Assembly: GCA_903911135.1 (NCBI GenBank)
Contig: CAIWCG010000016.1
Location: forward strand, 1-46,136
DNA: 46,136 nucleotides
Direction of reading: 5' to 3'
Source of the DNA: an uncultured Bacteroidota bacterium
Lineage (GTDB): Bacteria > Bacteroidota > Bacteroidia > AKYH767-A > JABDAW01
In this document: positions 17,080 through 25,154 of the stretch, piece by piece
Numbering within the stretch: position 1 is the stretch's first letter
Layout: each line of letters starts with the position of its first letter
Notes under the pieces: model-generated
The model's database searches: none
Told to the model about the DNA's origin: nothing
The model's input: only the letters and a program-made list of their open reading frames with translations
Made by a program: the position numbers and the translations under genes

Positions 17080-17476
17080 ATAAAAAACTTATACCAAATA
17101 AATGATTAACAAATATTTCGCCCCATAATAACCAAGATTACCTTGAAAATCACCAAAACAAATCCATCCGCTTCGCCTCGGTCTTCATCCATTTCGATGT
17201 TTTTATCCCCTTTATCTATATTTTGGAGCGGCCCCAGAGGCCGCTAACACGGGCAGTGCGCACTTTCGACTGACGATTGCAAAATTCAGCCACTATCTTC
17301 ACCACCTTACACCATGGCATATAAAAATTCCATGACCAAAGACTCTTATCAGTCCTTGATCATGAAACTAAATAAACAAAATAACTAATGATCAATCAGC
17401 CACCAACCTTAAATTGCCCTCTTAAAGTAGCGCTTATCTGCAGACATCATCCCCATAATCGAGATGAACATCCTAA
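17080..17476. other. intergenic region without a gene
   Basis: About 400 nt with no credible ORF. A 7-bp inverted repeat AGCGGCC/GGCCGCT lies at 17226-17244 right after TATATTTTGG; the TTTTGnAGCG...CCCCAGAG core is shared with 10242-10260. Nothing else was recognised. Confidence 0.4.
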
Positions 17477-17695
17477 TTACAATTCATGAAATTTATGCGA
17501 TTTCCTACCGTAATGCTCCTTCGCACTGTTCATCCCACCGATATAATACAGCGGGCAAAAAGAAAAAACGGAAGTTAAAAACACGATGCCTCCCACTACC
17601 CCCCACCAAGTGCTGAAATAAATTCCAACTGCCATCACCGCTCCGCCTAATATGGCTCGCAACATTCTGTCGATATACCCTAAATTCGCTTTCAT
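17477..17695 (-). CDS. DUF2892 (YgaP-like) inner-membrane protein, 72 aa
   Basis: A small two-helix membrane protein. The opening NLGYIDRMLRAILGGAVMA, then IYFSTWWGVVGGIVFLTSVF and the FCPLYYIGGMNS ending are typical of DUF2892, found alone or attached to rhodanese domains. No rhodanese gene is near. It lies 136 nt after the HlyD gene and may be read separately. Confidence 0.85.
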   Translation of the reverse strand: MKANLGYIDRMLRAILGGAVMAVGIYFSTWWGVVGGIVFLTSVFSFCPLYYIGGMNSAKEHYGRKSHKFHEL

Positions 17696-17830
17696 TGTGT
17701 CAATATTTTAATTTACGGAGGCAAAATTAATGGCAACACCCTTCCAATGAAATGATGATGGTCATTTTAGGCACTGATTAAAATCAGTCCACTAAAAATA
17801 ATTGAAAAACCATGCTGAAAATGGACTGAA

Positions 17831-18871
17831 TCAGAAGTTCACCACCACGCTCAAACTCATGCCAGGCCTTAGTTTCCCCAGAGTTTCCTTGTCGGCAATG
17901 ATTTTTATCTTCACCGGCACCCGCTGAACGATTTTAACGAAATTTCCTGATGCATTGTCCGGTGGCAGCAATGAAAATCTCGCTCCAGTAGCCGCCGAAA
18001 ACGAATTCAGCACCCCCTGCACCTTCAAATTCTTGTATGCATCCACCTTGATATCCACCGTTTGGCCTTCCTTCATCTTCTCCAGTTGGGTCTCCTTGAA
18101 ATTTGCAATCACCCACACTTCCGTATCCAAAACAATGGCAAACAAAGACTGTCCCGCCTGAACAAATTGCCCCACTTCCACATTTTTCTTCGACACCGTG
18201 CCACTCACCGGAGCAAGCAAAACGGTATAAGACAATTGAAGTTTTGCATAATCCAAATCAGCCTGTTTCTGCGTCACATTCGACTGCGCATACTTTATCT
18301 GCTCGGCAGTGGCTTCATTCTGTCGCTTGGTAGCATCCATCTGTTTTTTCGCCACTTCAAGCTGCGCGTTTGCAGTTTCATATTCCGACTTGATGCCATC
18401 ATACTGCTGTTGCGTCACCGCCTTGTCAGCCAATAATTTTTCATAGCGGTTATAATCCTGGGTAGCTTTCCAAACCTTAATTTTGGCAGCATCATAGTTA
18501 GCCTTCGAAGTTTCAAAGTTTGCATTCGCTGCAGTAGTATTGGCTTTGATTACCTCCACATTTGCCATTGCATTTTCTAAAGCTGCCTCTGCCTGGTTCA
18601 CCTTGATGATGAAATCCTTGTCATCCAATTTCACTAACGTATCTCCTTTGTTCACCTTCACATTATCCGTGATGTTCAATTTCGTCACATATCCTGGTAC
18701 TCTTGGTAAAACAGGGCTTACATCCCCTTCTATCTGTGCATCGTCAGTATCCTCATGATGTTGAAAATACAAATACTTTTGCGTACCGAAAAACGCCGCT
18801 ACCAGCACAATCACTATCAAGATAATCGGGAATATATTCTTCTTCTTTTTCTTCGGAGTTTCCTGTTCCAT
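17831..18871 (-). CDS. HlyD/EmrA-family periplasmic adaptor, 346 aa
   Basis: The membrane-fusion part of a drug or metabolite exporter. A cytoplasmic Lys-rich start and one transmembrane helix (residues ~13-32) lead to a lipoyl half-motif (DDAQIEGDVSPVLPRVPGYV), a long coiled-coil hairpin (~85-205), the second lipoyl half (LLAPVSGTVSKKNVEVGQFV) and a beta-barrel domain ending in RPGMSLSVVVNF. The sequence is of EmrA type. It starts 9 nt after the TolC-like gene. No EmrB-type or ABC pump gene is beside it, so the inner-membrane partner must be elsewhere. Confidence 0.9.
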   Translation of the reverse strand: MEQETPKKKKKNIFPIILIVIVLVAAFFGTQKYLYFQHHEDTDDAQIEGDVSPVLPRVPGYVTKLNITDNVKVNKGDTLVKLDDKDFIIKVNQAEAALENAMANVEVIKANTTAANANFETSKANYDAAKIKVWKATQDYNRYEKLLADKAVTQQQYDGIKSEYETANAQLEVAKKQMDATKRQNEATAEQIKYAQSNVTQKQADLDYAKLQLSYTVLLAPVSGTVSKKNVEVGQFVQAGQSLFAIVLDTEVWVIANFKETQLEKMKEGQTVDIKVDAYKNLKVQGVLNSFSAATGARFSLLPPDNASGNFVKIVQRVPVKIKIIADKETLGKLRPGMSLSVVVNF

Positions 18872-18880
18872 ATATTTATT

Positions 18881-20212
18881 CTATTTTGTATTTCCTGTAG
18901 ATTTCATCAATTTATAATAGGCAATTTCAGAATCAGCATTAGCCAATTCCAAATTCATCTTGGCTTGAAGCAAGGAAATGTTGGCATCCAAAACATCGCT
19001 AAGCAATGCAATATGATTGCTGTATCTTGAATGAATCGTTCTATAGTTTTCTTCTGCCTGTAAAATTGTCTTATTCGACAATTCGATTTTTTGAGTGGCC
19101 TCTCTATAAGCCATGAAATTCTGATTCACCTCGCTCTTTATATTATCCACCAATATATCATAAGTATCCTTGTTTTGCTCCGTTATTATTTTCGATTGAG
19201 CAACTTTATGTTTGTTTGTGTACAATGATGAAACATCGTAGCTGATATATATACCAGCATCCCAAGTAGCCTTAAACACATCATTTGGCGGAATGACTCT
19301 TGAGTTTGGATTGGAAAAATAAAAATCTCCACCTACCCCCACCGTTGGCAAATAAGCACCTTTAGTAACCAATTCGTTCGCTTCAAAAGATTTATTTCTG
19401 TTGTCGAATGCCTTGATGTCATTTCTATTGTTCATGGCATCCTTTAAGTAATCATCTAGGCTTTTGGTTTGTTTGACAGAAAATGTTTGGGCAGTATCAA
19501 TGCTAATTTTAGTTTTGGTATCAAGCCCTAAAAGAATAGAATAGTTGTATGATGCCACATCATAGCTAGTTTGTAAATCCAGTTTGGTAAACTCAGCATT
19601 TGATAGCTGCAACTGAACCTTTAAAACATCATTATGTATTGCCAAGCCTTGTTTTTCATAGTCCTCAGTTTCCTTTATATGTTCTTTTATCTCCTCTATA
19701 TTTCTATCAAGGATTGCTAACGACTTGCTGATTTTATAAATATTGAAATATGCATTTATTATATTGAAAACAACTTCATTCCTATCATTCTCAACATCAA
19801 ACTTAGCAGCTAGCAGCAAGAATTTCTGCGATTGAAAAGTATATTTGGCCCTTAAACCATTGTAAAAAGGCTCATAAATAGAAAGTTGTGAAGTATATGA
19901 ATTTAAAAATACTGGGAATAATGTTATCGGCTCCTTTGCCCCAGGCATAAGGAAAGAAAAGGGATCAATAGGGCTTAAACGAGTATATCCCGCACTTGCT
20001 TTAATCGAAGGAAAAACTGTAGATTCATAATCCTGATACCTTTCATCGGCAAGACTTGCCTTACTCAAGGAAAGTTTTAGTTGTTTACTGTTTTCAATAC
20101 CTATTTTGACAGCATCATCAAGGGTAAGAATTTTGGTTGATTGTGCTTGAGAATTAACCATCAAAAAACACAATATAATAATACCGTATATTTTATAAAA
20201 AAAATTGATCAT
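18881..20212 (-). CDS. TolC-family outer-membrane efflux protein, 443 aa
   Basis: The outer-membrane channel of a tripartite efflux system. A signal peptide ends near NSQAQS. Two similar halves each hold long helices and a barrel strand pair (ILTLDDAVKIGIENSKQLKL, FPSIKASAGYTRLSP; later NDIKAFDNRNKSFEANELV, YLPTVGVGGDFYF, DVLDANISLLQAKMNLELAN). Length is normal. The HlyD partner follows at 9 nt, and the 123-aa gene ends 29 nt upstream. Confidence 0.9.
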   Translation of the reverse strand: MINFFYKIYGIIILCFLMVNSQAQSTKILTLDDAVKIGIENSKQLKLSLSKASLADERYQDYESTVFPSIKASAGYTRLSPIDPFSFLMPGAKEPITLFPVFLNSYTSQLSIYEPFYNGLRAKYTFQSQKFLLLAAKFDVENDRNEVVFNIINAYFNIYKISKSLAILDRNIEEIKEHIKETEDYEKQGLAIHNDVLKVQLQLSNAEFTKLDLQTSYDVASYNYSILLGLDTKTKISIDTAQTFSVKQTKSLDDYLKDAMNNRNDIKAFDNRNKSFEANELVTKGAYLPTVGVGGDFYFSNPNSRVIPPNDVFKATWDAGIYISYDVSSLYTNKHKVAQSKIITEQNKDTYDILVDNIKSEVNQNFMAYREATQKIELSNKTILQAEENYRTIHSRYSNHIALLSDVLDANISLLQAKMNLELANADSEIAYYKLMKSTGNTK

Positions 20213-20241
20213 ACTAAAATTAAAACGATTTTTTGTTGGAA

Positions 20242-20613
20242 TTACCTTCTTTCGTAATAAGGAATTTCATCATGGGATATTTCTTCCCTCTGTTGCCAAT
20301 AAGCTGCTGTTATAACATGTCCGTTGGGAGTTTTTAACAACCTTGAATAAAGGGCATGCACAGGATTGAACACAATATCAGTTACACCAATGGTATAATT
20401 TTCAATAATAGGAGTGGCTTCAGCAATCGGAGCGTTTGGATCAATAGGTTTTGGAGCTACCTTGTTCGGTGTTATTGCAAATTTTACTTCAAATCCATTA
20501 TATTCCAATAACCTTTTTAAAAAATCGACTCGTTCTTTGGAGCAATTCTTTTCAACGACCGAACATTTAACTCCTTCGATTTCTTCGTGTATATGCAGTT
20601 TTGTTAATGCCAT
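20242..20613 (-). CDS. conserved small protein, unknown, 123 aa
   Basis: A soluble alpha/beta protein: MALTKLHIHEEIEGVKCSVV, then a helix (CSKERVDFLKRLLEYNGFEV), a Pro-rich linker (ITPNKVAPKPIDPNAPIAEA), a beta part (YTIGVTDIVFNPVHALYSRL) and the end TAAYWQQREEISHDEIPYYE. Its ATG shares a base with the nuoN stop (TAATG), so the two are translationally coupled. No family recognised. Confidence 0.75.
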   Translation of the reverse strand: MALTKLHIHEEIEGVKCSVVEKNCSKERVDFLKRLLEYNGFEVKFAITPNKVAPKPIDPNAPIAEATPIIENYTIGVTDIVFNPVHALYSRLLKTPNGHVITAAYWQQREEISHDEIPYYERR

Positions 20614-22022
20614 TAAATTGTAATACTTAATGAATAAATGTATCCGAAAACATTACTGAACAATCCGATTAATACAATACCGGACACACAAATTATCAAT
20701 GCTAACTTCATAGACAACGGAGATGACAATCTCTCAATCGGATTTTCATTTTGATCCATGAATATTGCCTTAACAACTCTTAAATAATAATATAACGATA
20801 TTACCATATTCAATGCAGCTATTGAGATGAAAAGATAATTTCCTGAAACGGCACCAGCACTTATAAGGAAGAATTTTCCAAAGAATCCCGCTGTTGGAGG
20901 AATGCCAGCCAATGAAAAAAGAGAAATGGTTATAGTCAAACTTAACAAAGGATTTTTTTTATAAAACCCTTTGTAATCATCAATGTTTTCTTTCCCTGTT
21001 AAAGCTGATACCAGGGATATTACACCAAAGGCTCCTAAGTTTGAACAAATATAAACCAATATAAAAAATACTGATGATGCAGTTCCCATTTGAGAATTTC
21101 CAGATACACCAAGTAAAATATACCCTGCTTGAGTAATGGTAGAGAAGGCAAGAAACCTCTTGATGTTATTTTGTCTTACGGCAAACAAATTTCCTATGAC
21201 AATGGTGAATACAGATGACAAGAATAGAATATTATACCATACTTTGAACATGCTTTGAAATACGAGATATAATGTGGAAATAAAGATGAAAACTATGGCT
21301 CCTTTTGAAATTACTGAAAGATAGGAAGTTACAGCTACAGGTGATCCTTCGTAAACATCAGCTGTCCATAAATGAAAAGGTACTGCAGAAAGTTTAAAGG
21401 CGAAACCTGAAAAAATAACTATCAATGAAAAGATTTGTAAATTGCTTCCTGTCAAATATTTTGGCATTTCTATAAAACTCATGGTTCCTGTTGTGCCGTA
21501 AAGCATCGAAATGCCAAACAGTAGAATTGCCGATGAAAAGGCTGATGAAATTATCAATTTAAATGCAGCCTCTGACGATTTTCTTTTCTCCAAATCAAAG
21601 TTAGATAAAGCTGCTAATGGGATAGTAGACAATTCCAAGCCAAGGTAAAACAACAAAAAGTTGGTACTCGAAATCATAAAGAACATTCCTAACAGAGTTG
21701 AAAGCAACAGTAAATAAAATTCTATCAAATGCTTGTGGTCCTTCAACCAAGTATATGCCTGCATGGAAATAATCAAAACACCAAAGTTCAAAATGTTTTT
21801 TTCCAATGAAATTAGGCTTGTGCTCTTCATCATGCCATCAAACAGAATACCTTCCTTGTTGAAGAAAAAGCCGATAACGAAATTGATAAGCAAAAAGACA
21901 TTTATCAAATTAAAAATAGACGAATTGTTACCGCTACCCTTGATTTTTAGTATGAGTAAAATAAAAATCAGAAGCGTAATGCTCAACTCTGATTTCATTA
22001 AAAGCAAATAATCTATATTCAT
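20613..22022 (-). CDS. nuoN: NADH-quinone oxidoreductase subunit N, 469 aa
   Basis: An antiporter-like, proton-pumping membrane subunit of complex I. About 14 hydrophobic helices are seen. Family signatures include LLFYLGLELSTIPLAALSNF, SSEAAFKLIISSAFSSAILL, FAFKLSAVPFHLWTADVYEG (with the conserved Lys and His), RFLAFSTITQAGYILLG and SLAGIPPTAGFFGKF. I start it at 22022, since a TAATTTTG box at 22047-22040 would exclude the ATG-like start 51 nt upstream. No other nuo gene is in view on the upstream side. Confidence 0.93.
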   Translation of the reverse strand: MNIDYLLLMKSELSITLLIFILLILKIKGSGNNSSIFNLINVFLLINFVIGFFFNKEGILFDGMMKSTSLISLEKNILNFGVLIISMQAYTWLKDHKHLIEFYLLLLSTLLGMFFMISSTNFLLFYLGLELSTIPLAALSNFDLEKRKSSEAAFKLIISSAFSSAILLFGISMLYGTTGTMSFIEMPKYLTGSNLQIFSLIVIFSGFAFKLSAVPFHLWTADVYEGSPVAVTSYLSVISKGAIVFIFISTLYLVFQSMFKVWYNILFLSSVFTIVIGNLFAVRQNNIKRFLAFSTITQAGYILLGVSGNSQMGTASSVFFILVYICSNLGAFGVISLVSALTGKENIDDYKGFYKKNPLLSLTITISLFSLAGIPPTAGFFGKFFLISAGAVSGNYLFISIAALNMVISLYYYLRVVKAIFMDQNENPIERLSSPLSMKLALIICVSGIVLIGLFSNVFGYIYSLSITI

Positions 22023-22039
22023 GTATAATTTATCGTGGG

Positions 22040-22047
22040 CAAAATTA
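22040..22047 (-). promoter_or_regulatory. -7 box before nuoN
   Basis: On the minus strand TAATTTTG matches TAnnTTTG, 17 nt before the ATG at 22022. It implies that nuoN here has its own promoter. Confidence 0.5.
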
Positions 22048-22136
22048 CAAATAAAATAATTTAAATGAACCAAACTTTTAAAAGAAAAAACAAATATTTT
22101 CTTGAATTCATCCCATATATATCAGCTTTATAACGA

Positions 22137-22168
22137 CAACAGCCCAGGAAATGAATCCCGGGCTGTTA
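22137..22168 (-). terminator. hairpin after the Cys/Met-rich gene, possible terminator
   Basis: AACAGCCC (22138-22145) and GGGCTGTT (22160-22167) form a perfect 8-bp stem, with extra pairing inside. It lies 23 nt after the stop of the gene at 22191. The following T-tract is weak. Confidence 0.45.
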
Positions 22169-22190
22169 TATATCATTATAAAACCTTAAT

Positions 22191-22703
22191 TTATTTTGAT
22201 TTTTTTACAGAGTCTGCGCTCGATTTTGAAGAAGCACCACCTTTCATGCCGCTACAGCCTTCCATTTTCATGTCCTTACAGCCTTCGCTTTTCATCTCTT
22301 TGCATTTCTTTTCGTCGCCAATGCATTTTCCGTTTTTGTCGTAAGGACAAGCGCCTTCCATTTCTTCGCTTTCACCTTTTTTCATCATATCGCAACCAGA
22401 CATTTCTTCACAATCGCTTTTATGCATCATCATCATTTTGCAATGCTTCATGTCGCCATCCATGCATTTTTCCATTTCCATTTCTTTGCATTCGCCTTTG
22501 CCTTTATGACAACACATTCTGGAAAATCCGGACCAAAGTGTGCACACCAAAACCAGTGTAACGATTGTCAAGATAAGACAAGTGAGAATTTGGTAAATCC
22601 TGCCTAATGAATCTCTTTTTATCTTAGCCAAGAAGTTTAATCCGCATAAGAACAGAAACAGTTCGATGCAGATAGTGATGTGAATTAATGATTGTGAATG
22701 CAT
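22191..22703 (-). CDS. two-helix membrane protein with Cys/Met-rich tail, 170 aa
   Basis: Two transmembrane helices (residues ~8-27 and ~38-58) are joined by a positive loop (AKIKRDSLGRIYQ). By the positive-inside rule this places both ends in the periplasm. The ~110-residue tail contains about 12 Cys, about 20 Met and many Lys and Glu in CxxM-like repeats (ECKEMEMEKCMDGDMKHC, KCKEMKSEGCKDMKMEGC). This suggests binding of a soft metal such as copper, or sensing of it; that is inferred from composition. It resembles no named family that I know. The gene stands alone between nuoN and fabD. Confidence 0.75.
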   Translation of the reverse strand: MHSQSLIHITICIELFLFLCGLNFLAKIKRDSLGRIYQILTCLILTIVTLVLVCTLWSGFSRMCCHKGKGECKEMEMEKCMDGDMKHCKMMMMHKSDCEEMSGCDMMKKGESEEMEGACPYDKNGKCIGDEKKCKEMKSEGCKDMKMEGCSGMKGGASSKSSADSVKKSK

Positions 22704-22768
22704 AATTTTAATTTTTTAATTGTTTATATTTTATTTTAGTGATGCAAAATTAAGGAAAATTATATTAG

Positions 22769-23656
22769 TCAGATGCTTTCTACGATTAATTCTTTGTTAA
22801 TCTTTTTAACCAAACCCTGCAGCACCTTGCCCGGGCCGACTTCTATAAACATGCCTGCTCCATCATTTATCATGTTTTCAACGGTTTGAGTCCATAAAAC
22901 CGGGGCTGTCAATTGGGCTATGAGGTTTTGTTTGATTTCGTCAGGATTGGTAACCGCTTGGGCATTAATGTTTTGATAAACCGGGCAAATGGGGGTATTG
23001 AAATGGGTGGCGTTTATGGCGGCGGCCAATTCTACCCGTGCTGGCTCCATGAATGGTGAATGGAAAGCACCACCGACACTAAGAGGCAACGCCCGTTTTG
23101 CGCCTGCTTCGGTCATCTTTTTGCAGGCAGTGGCAATGCCTTCGATGGAGCCGGAGATGACCAATTGGCCAGGGCAATTATAGTTGGCTGGCACCACTAT
23201 CTCGCCGTCGTTAGTGATGGAAAGGCATATTTCTCGAACTATGGCATCATCAAGCATTAAGATGGCAGCCATGGTGGACGGCACCATTTCGCAGGCTTTC
23301 TGCATGGCATTGGCCCGCTGGATGACGAGTTTAAGTCCGTCATCAAACGACAAGGCCTTGTTTGCCACCAACGACGAAAACTCGCCTAAGGAATGCCCTG
23401 CCACCATGTCGGGGGTGAATTTATCCTCGTTCACCATGGCTAATATGACGGAGTGGATGAAAATGGCGGGTTGGGTTACTTTTGTTTGGCGGAGGTCTTC
23501 TTCGGTGCCGCTGAACATGACATCGGATATGCGGAAACCGATGATTTCATTGGCTTTCTCGAATAATTCTTTGGCCAACGTGTCGGATTCATAAAGTTCT
23601 TTGCCCATGCCTGGAAACTGGGAGCCTTGTCCTGGAAATACGTATGCTTTTTTCAT
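22769..23656 (-). CDS. fabD: malonyl-CoA:ACP transacylase, 295 aa
   Basis: Transfers malonyl from CoA to acyl carrier protein for fatty-acid synthesis. The start is typical (AYVFPGQGSQFPGMGKEL). The nucleophile Ser89 sits in GHSLGEFSSL and the catalytic His199 in GGAFHSPFM; the conserved Q and R lie in TQPAIF and in RANAMQ. The end, EVGPGKVLQGLVKKI, is also usual. Length is normal, and no other fab genes are adjacent. Confidence 0.95.
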   Translation of the reverse strand: MKKAYVFPGQGSQFPGMGKELYESDTLAKELFEKANEIIGFRISDVMFSGTEEDLRQTKVTQPAIFIHSVILAMVNEDKFTPDMVAGHSLGEFSSLVANKALSFDDGLKLVIQRANAMQKACEMVPSTMAAILMLDDAIVREICLSITNDGEIVVPANYNCPGQLVISGSIEGIATACKKMTEAGAKRALPLSVGGAFHSPFMEPARVELAAAINATHFNTPICPVYQNINAQAVTNPDEIKQNLIAQLTAPVLWTQTVENMINDGAGMFIEVGPGKVLQGLVKKINKELIVESI

Positions 23657-23771
23657 TTTCTAATGTTTTTGGTTTAATAAAAATTGTGTGGCGGCGAAAT
23701 TAAGTAAAATCCTCCAATAAAATTTACGCACGGTTATCTATAATATAAGGTACAGTTACTTTTAAATATCT

Positions 23772-23990
23772 TCAAAGCATGCCAAAAGGGGTTTAGTTTT
23801 TAATAAAAGGAGTTCTGGTTTTGATAAAAGGTGTTTAGTTTTTGGCAAAGACAGTTGCGGTTTTGCCGATAGGAGTTGTAATTTTGTCAAAAGCAGTTGC
23901 GGTTTTGACAAAAGTAGTTACGGTTTTGTTAAAACCAGTTACGGTTTTGGCAAAACCGTAACTGCCCTTAGTAAAACCCGAAGTCCTTTT
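23772..23990. repeat. 21-bp tandem array D, about 9 units
   Basis: Degenerate 21-nt units of the form GTTTTGACAAAAGTAGTTACG, best conserved from 23858 to 23950. The array ends with an inverted unit, so GTTACGGTTTTG (23938-23949) and CAAAACCGTAAC (23951-23962) form a perfect 12-bp palindrome. Confidence 0.85.
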
Positions 23991-23999
23991 AGGCTCCAT
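23835..23999 (-). CDS. heptapeptide-repeat ORF in array D, 54 aa
   Basis: An ATG at 23999 opens MEPKRTSGFTKGSYGF, followed by heptads such as AKTVTGF, NKTVTTF and VKTATAF, and stops at 23835. Two more degenerate units lie beyond the stop. It is upstream of fabD by 178 nt. No promoter box is seen at the usual distance. Coding is uncertain. Confidence 0.25.
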   Translation of the reverse strand: MEPKRTSGFTKGSYGFAKTVTGFNKTVTTFVKTATAFDKITTPIGKTATVFAKN

Positions 24000-24112
24000 A
24001 TTTATCAGTTTGAGTTAAATAATTCCCAAAAATTGGTAATTCTATGTCAGAGTTGATGAATTGGACTTGGGTAGTGTATTTTCTGCAAATGTGTGGTGAA
24101 GCTGGGCAGTGA

Positions 24113-24269
24113 ACTTGGGCGATGGAGTGTAGGGGCGCCGAAGGCGGTTCTTTGCCTTTGGCGAGCTTGTGTGTTGGCGGCAAAAACGGAGCGCAGCGAA
24201 CCCACGAAACACCCCGACCCCTTGCAGCAGCCCTTTCCCTTAAGGCTGCTGCTGGGGACGCCCCCAAGT
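24113..24269. other. GC-rich structured intergenic element
   Basis: This element stands out by its higher GC content. ACTTGGG (24113-24119) pairs with CCCAAGT (24263-24269) to close it. Inside are a 10-bp hairpin (24136-24145 with 24154-24163, one mismatch) and a perfect 9-bp hairpin, GCAGCAGCC at 24224-24232 with GGCTGCTGC at 24244-24252. It may be a structured RNA or an intergenic repeat. The ORF-like frames across it have no family features. Confidence 0.5.
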
Positions 24270-24304
24270 AGTCCTATTTATATTGATGACAATTGTGTTT
24301 TAAA

Positions 24305-24339
24305 ACAAAAAAGCCTGCATGGTGCAGGCTTTTTTGTTT
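24305..24339. terminator. bidirectional terminator after the Bax inhibitor-1 gene
   Basis: AAAAAAGCCTGC and GCAGGCTTTTTT form a stem with a 5-nt loop, with A and T tracts on both sides. It lies 18 nt after the stop at 24357. Confidence 0.9.
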
Positions 24340-24356
24340 AGTGTTATATTCAATGT

Positions 24357-25088
24357 TTAGCTTCTTCTGCCGCCGAACAAACGAAGGAGGAAAAGAAAGA
24401 GATTGATGAAGTCGAGATAGAGGTTTAAGGCGCCCATCATGGATAGTTTTGCGGTGGTGTCGGTGCCATATTCTACGCCTTCGCCTATTCTTTTGAGTTT
24501 TTGTACATCGTAGGCGGTGAGTCCGGTGAAAACGATGACGCCGATGAAACTTATCATGTAGCTCATGCCGTCGCTTCGGAGGAACATGTTTACTATGGAG
24601 GCGATAACGATTCCGATCAAGGCCATTATCAATAAACTTCCGAGTTTTGTGAGGTCAGTTTTGGTGGTATAACCTAAGAGAGACATCACGCCGAACATGG
24701 CTGCGGTGGTGAAGAATGTTCCGAAGATGGCGGCGTCTGTGTACATGAGAAAAATGAAACTTAAACTCATGCCCATAACCACTGCATAAGCTAAAAAGAG
24801 TATTAAAATGACGGATGATGACCATCTTGTCCAGCCCAAGGACATGGCCAGCACGAAACCTATGGGTGCAAACATGGTAATGTATCCCAAGCCGCTCAAA
24901 CCGCCTGTTTCGGTGTTTACCAGCATCCTCATATAGGAAGGATTGGTGCCGAAAAGATAAGAAACTACTGCTGTAATGGCCAACGCTACTCCCATCCAGG
25001 AGAAAACACTGGCAATAAAGGTTTTTGTCTTGTCGCCAGCCACATCTTGGCTGCCGATGATTTGTGGATTATAATTTGTATTTTCCAT
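24357..25088 (-). CDS. Bax inhibitor-1 (YccA-like) membrane protein, 243 aa
   Basis: A seven-helix inner-membrane protein of the BI-1/YccA family. Typical segments are TFIASVFSWMGVALAITAVV, GYITMFAPIGFVLAMSLGW, AVVMGMSLSFIFLMYTDAAI, FTTAAMFGVMSLLGYTTKTD and, near the end, VIVFTGLTAYDVQKLKRIG and GALNLYLDFINLFLFLLRLF. Some bacterial members regulate FtsH or act as calcium leak channels; the role here is not known. A TAATTTTG sequence near 25134 on the minus strand may be its promoter. Confidence 0.92.
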   Translation of the reverse strand: MENTNYNPQIIGSQDVAGDKTKTFIASVFSWMGVALAITAVVSYLFGTNPSYMRMLVNTETGGLSGLGYITMFAPIGFVLAMSLGWTRWSSSVILILFLAYAVVMGMSLSFIFLMYTDAAIFGTFFTTAAMFGVMSLLGYTTKTDLTKLGSLLIMALIGIVIASIVNMFLRSDGMSYMISFIGVIVFTGLTAYDVQKLKRIGEGVEYGTDTTAKLSMMGALNLYLDFINLFLFLLRLFGGRRS

Positions 25089-25154
25089 ATATTATTTAAT
25101 GATTTAGTTTCCTGATAACGTCAAAACGAATGCCAAAATTATATTATCTTTATG

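Noticed and set aside
23989-24267. 92-aa minus-strand ORF over the GC-rich element
   Set aside because: The frame follows the folded element and has no domain or promoter; the sequence is better explained as a structured intergenic element.
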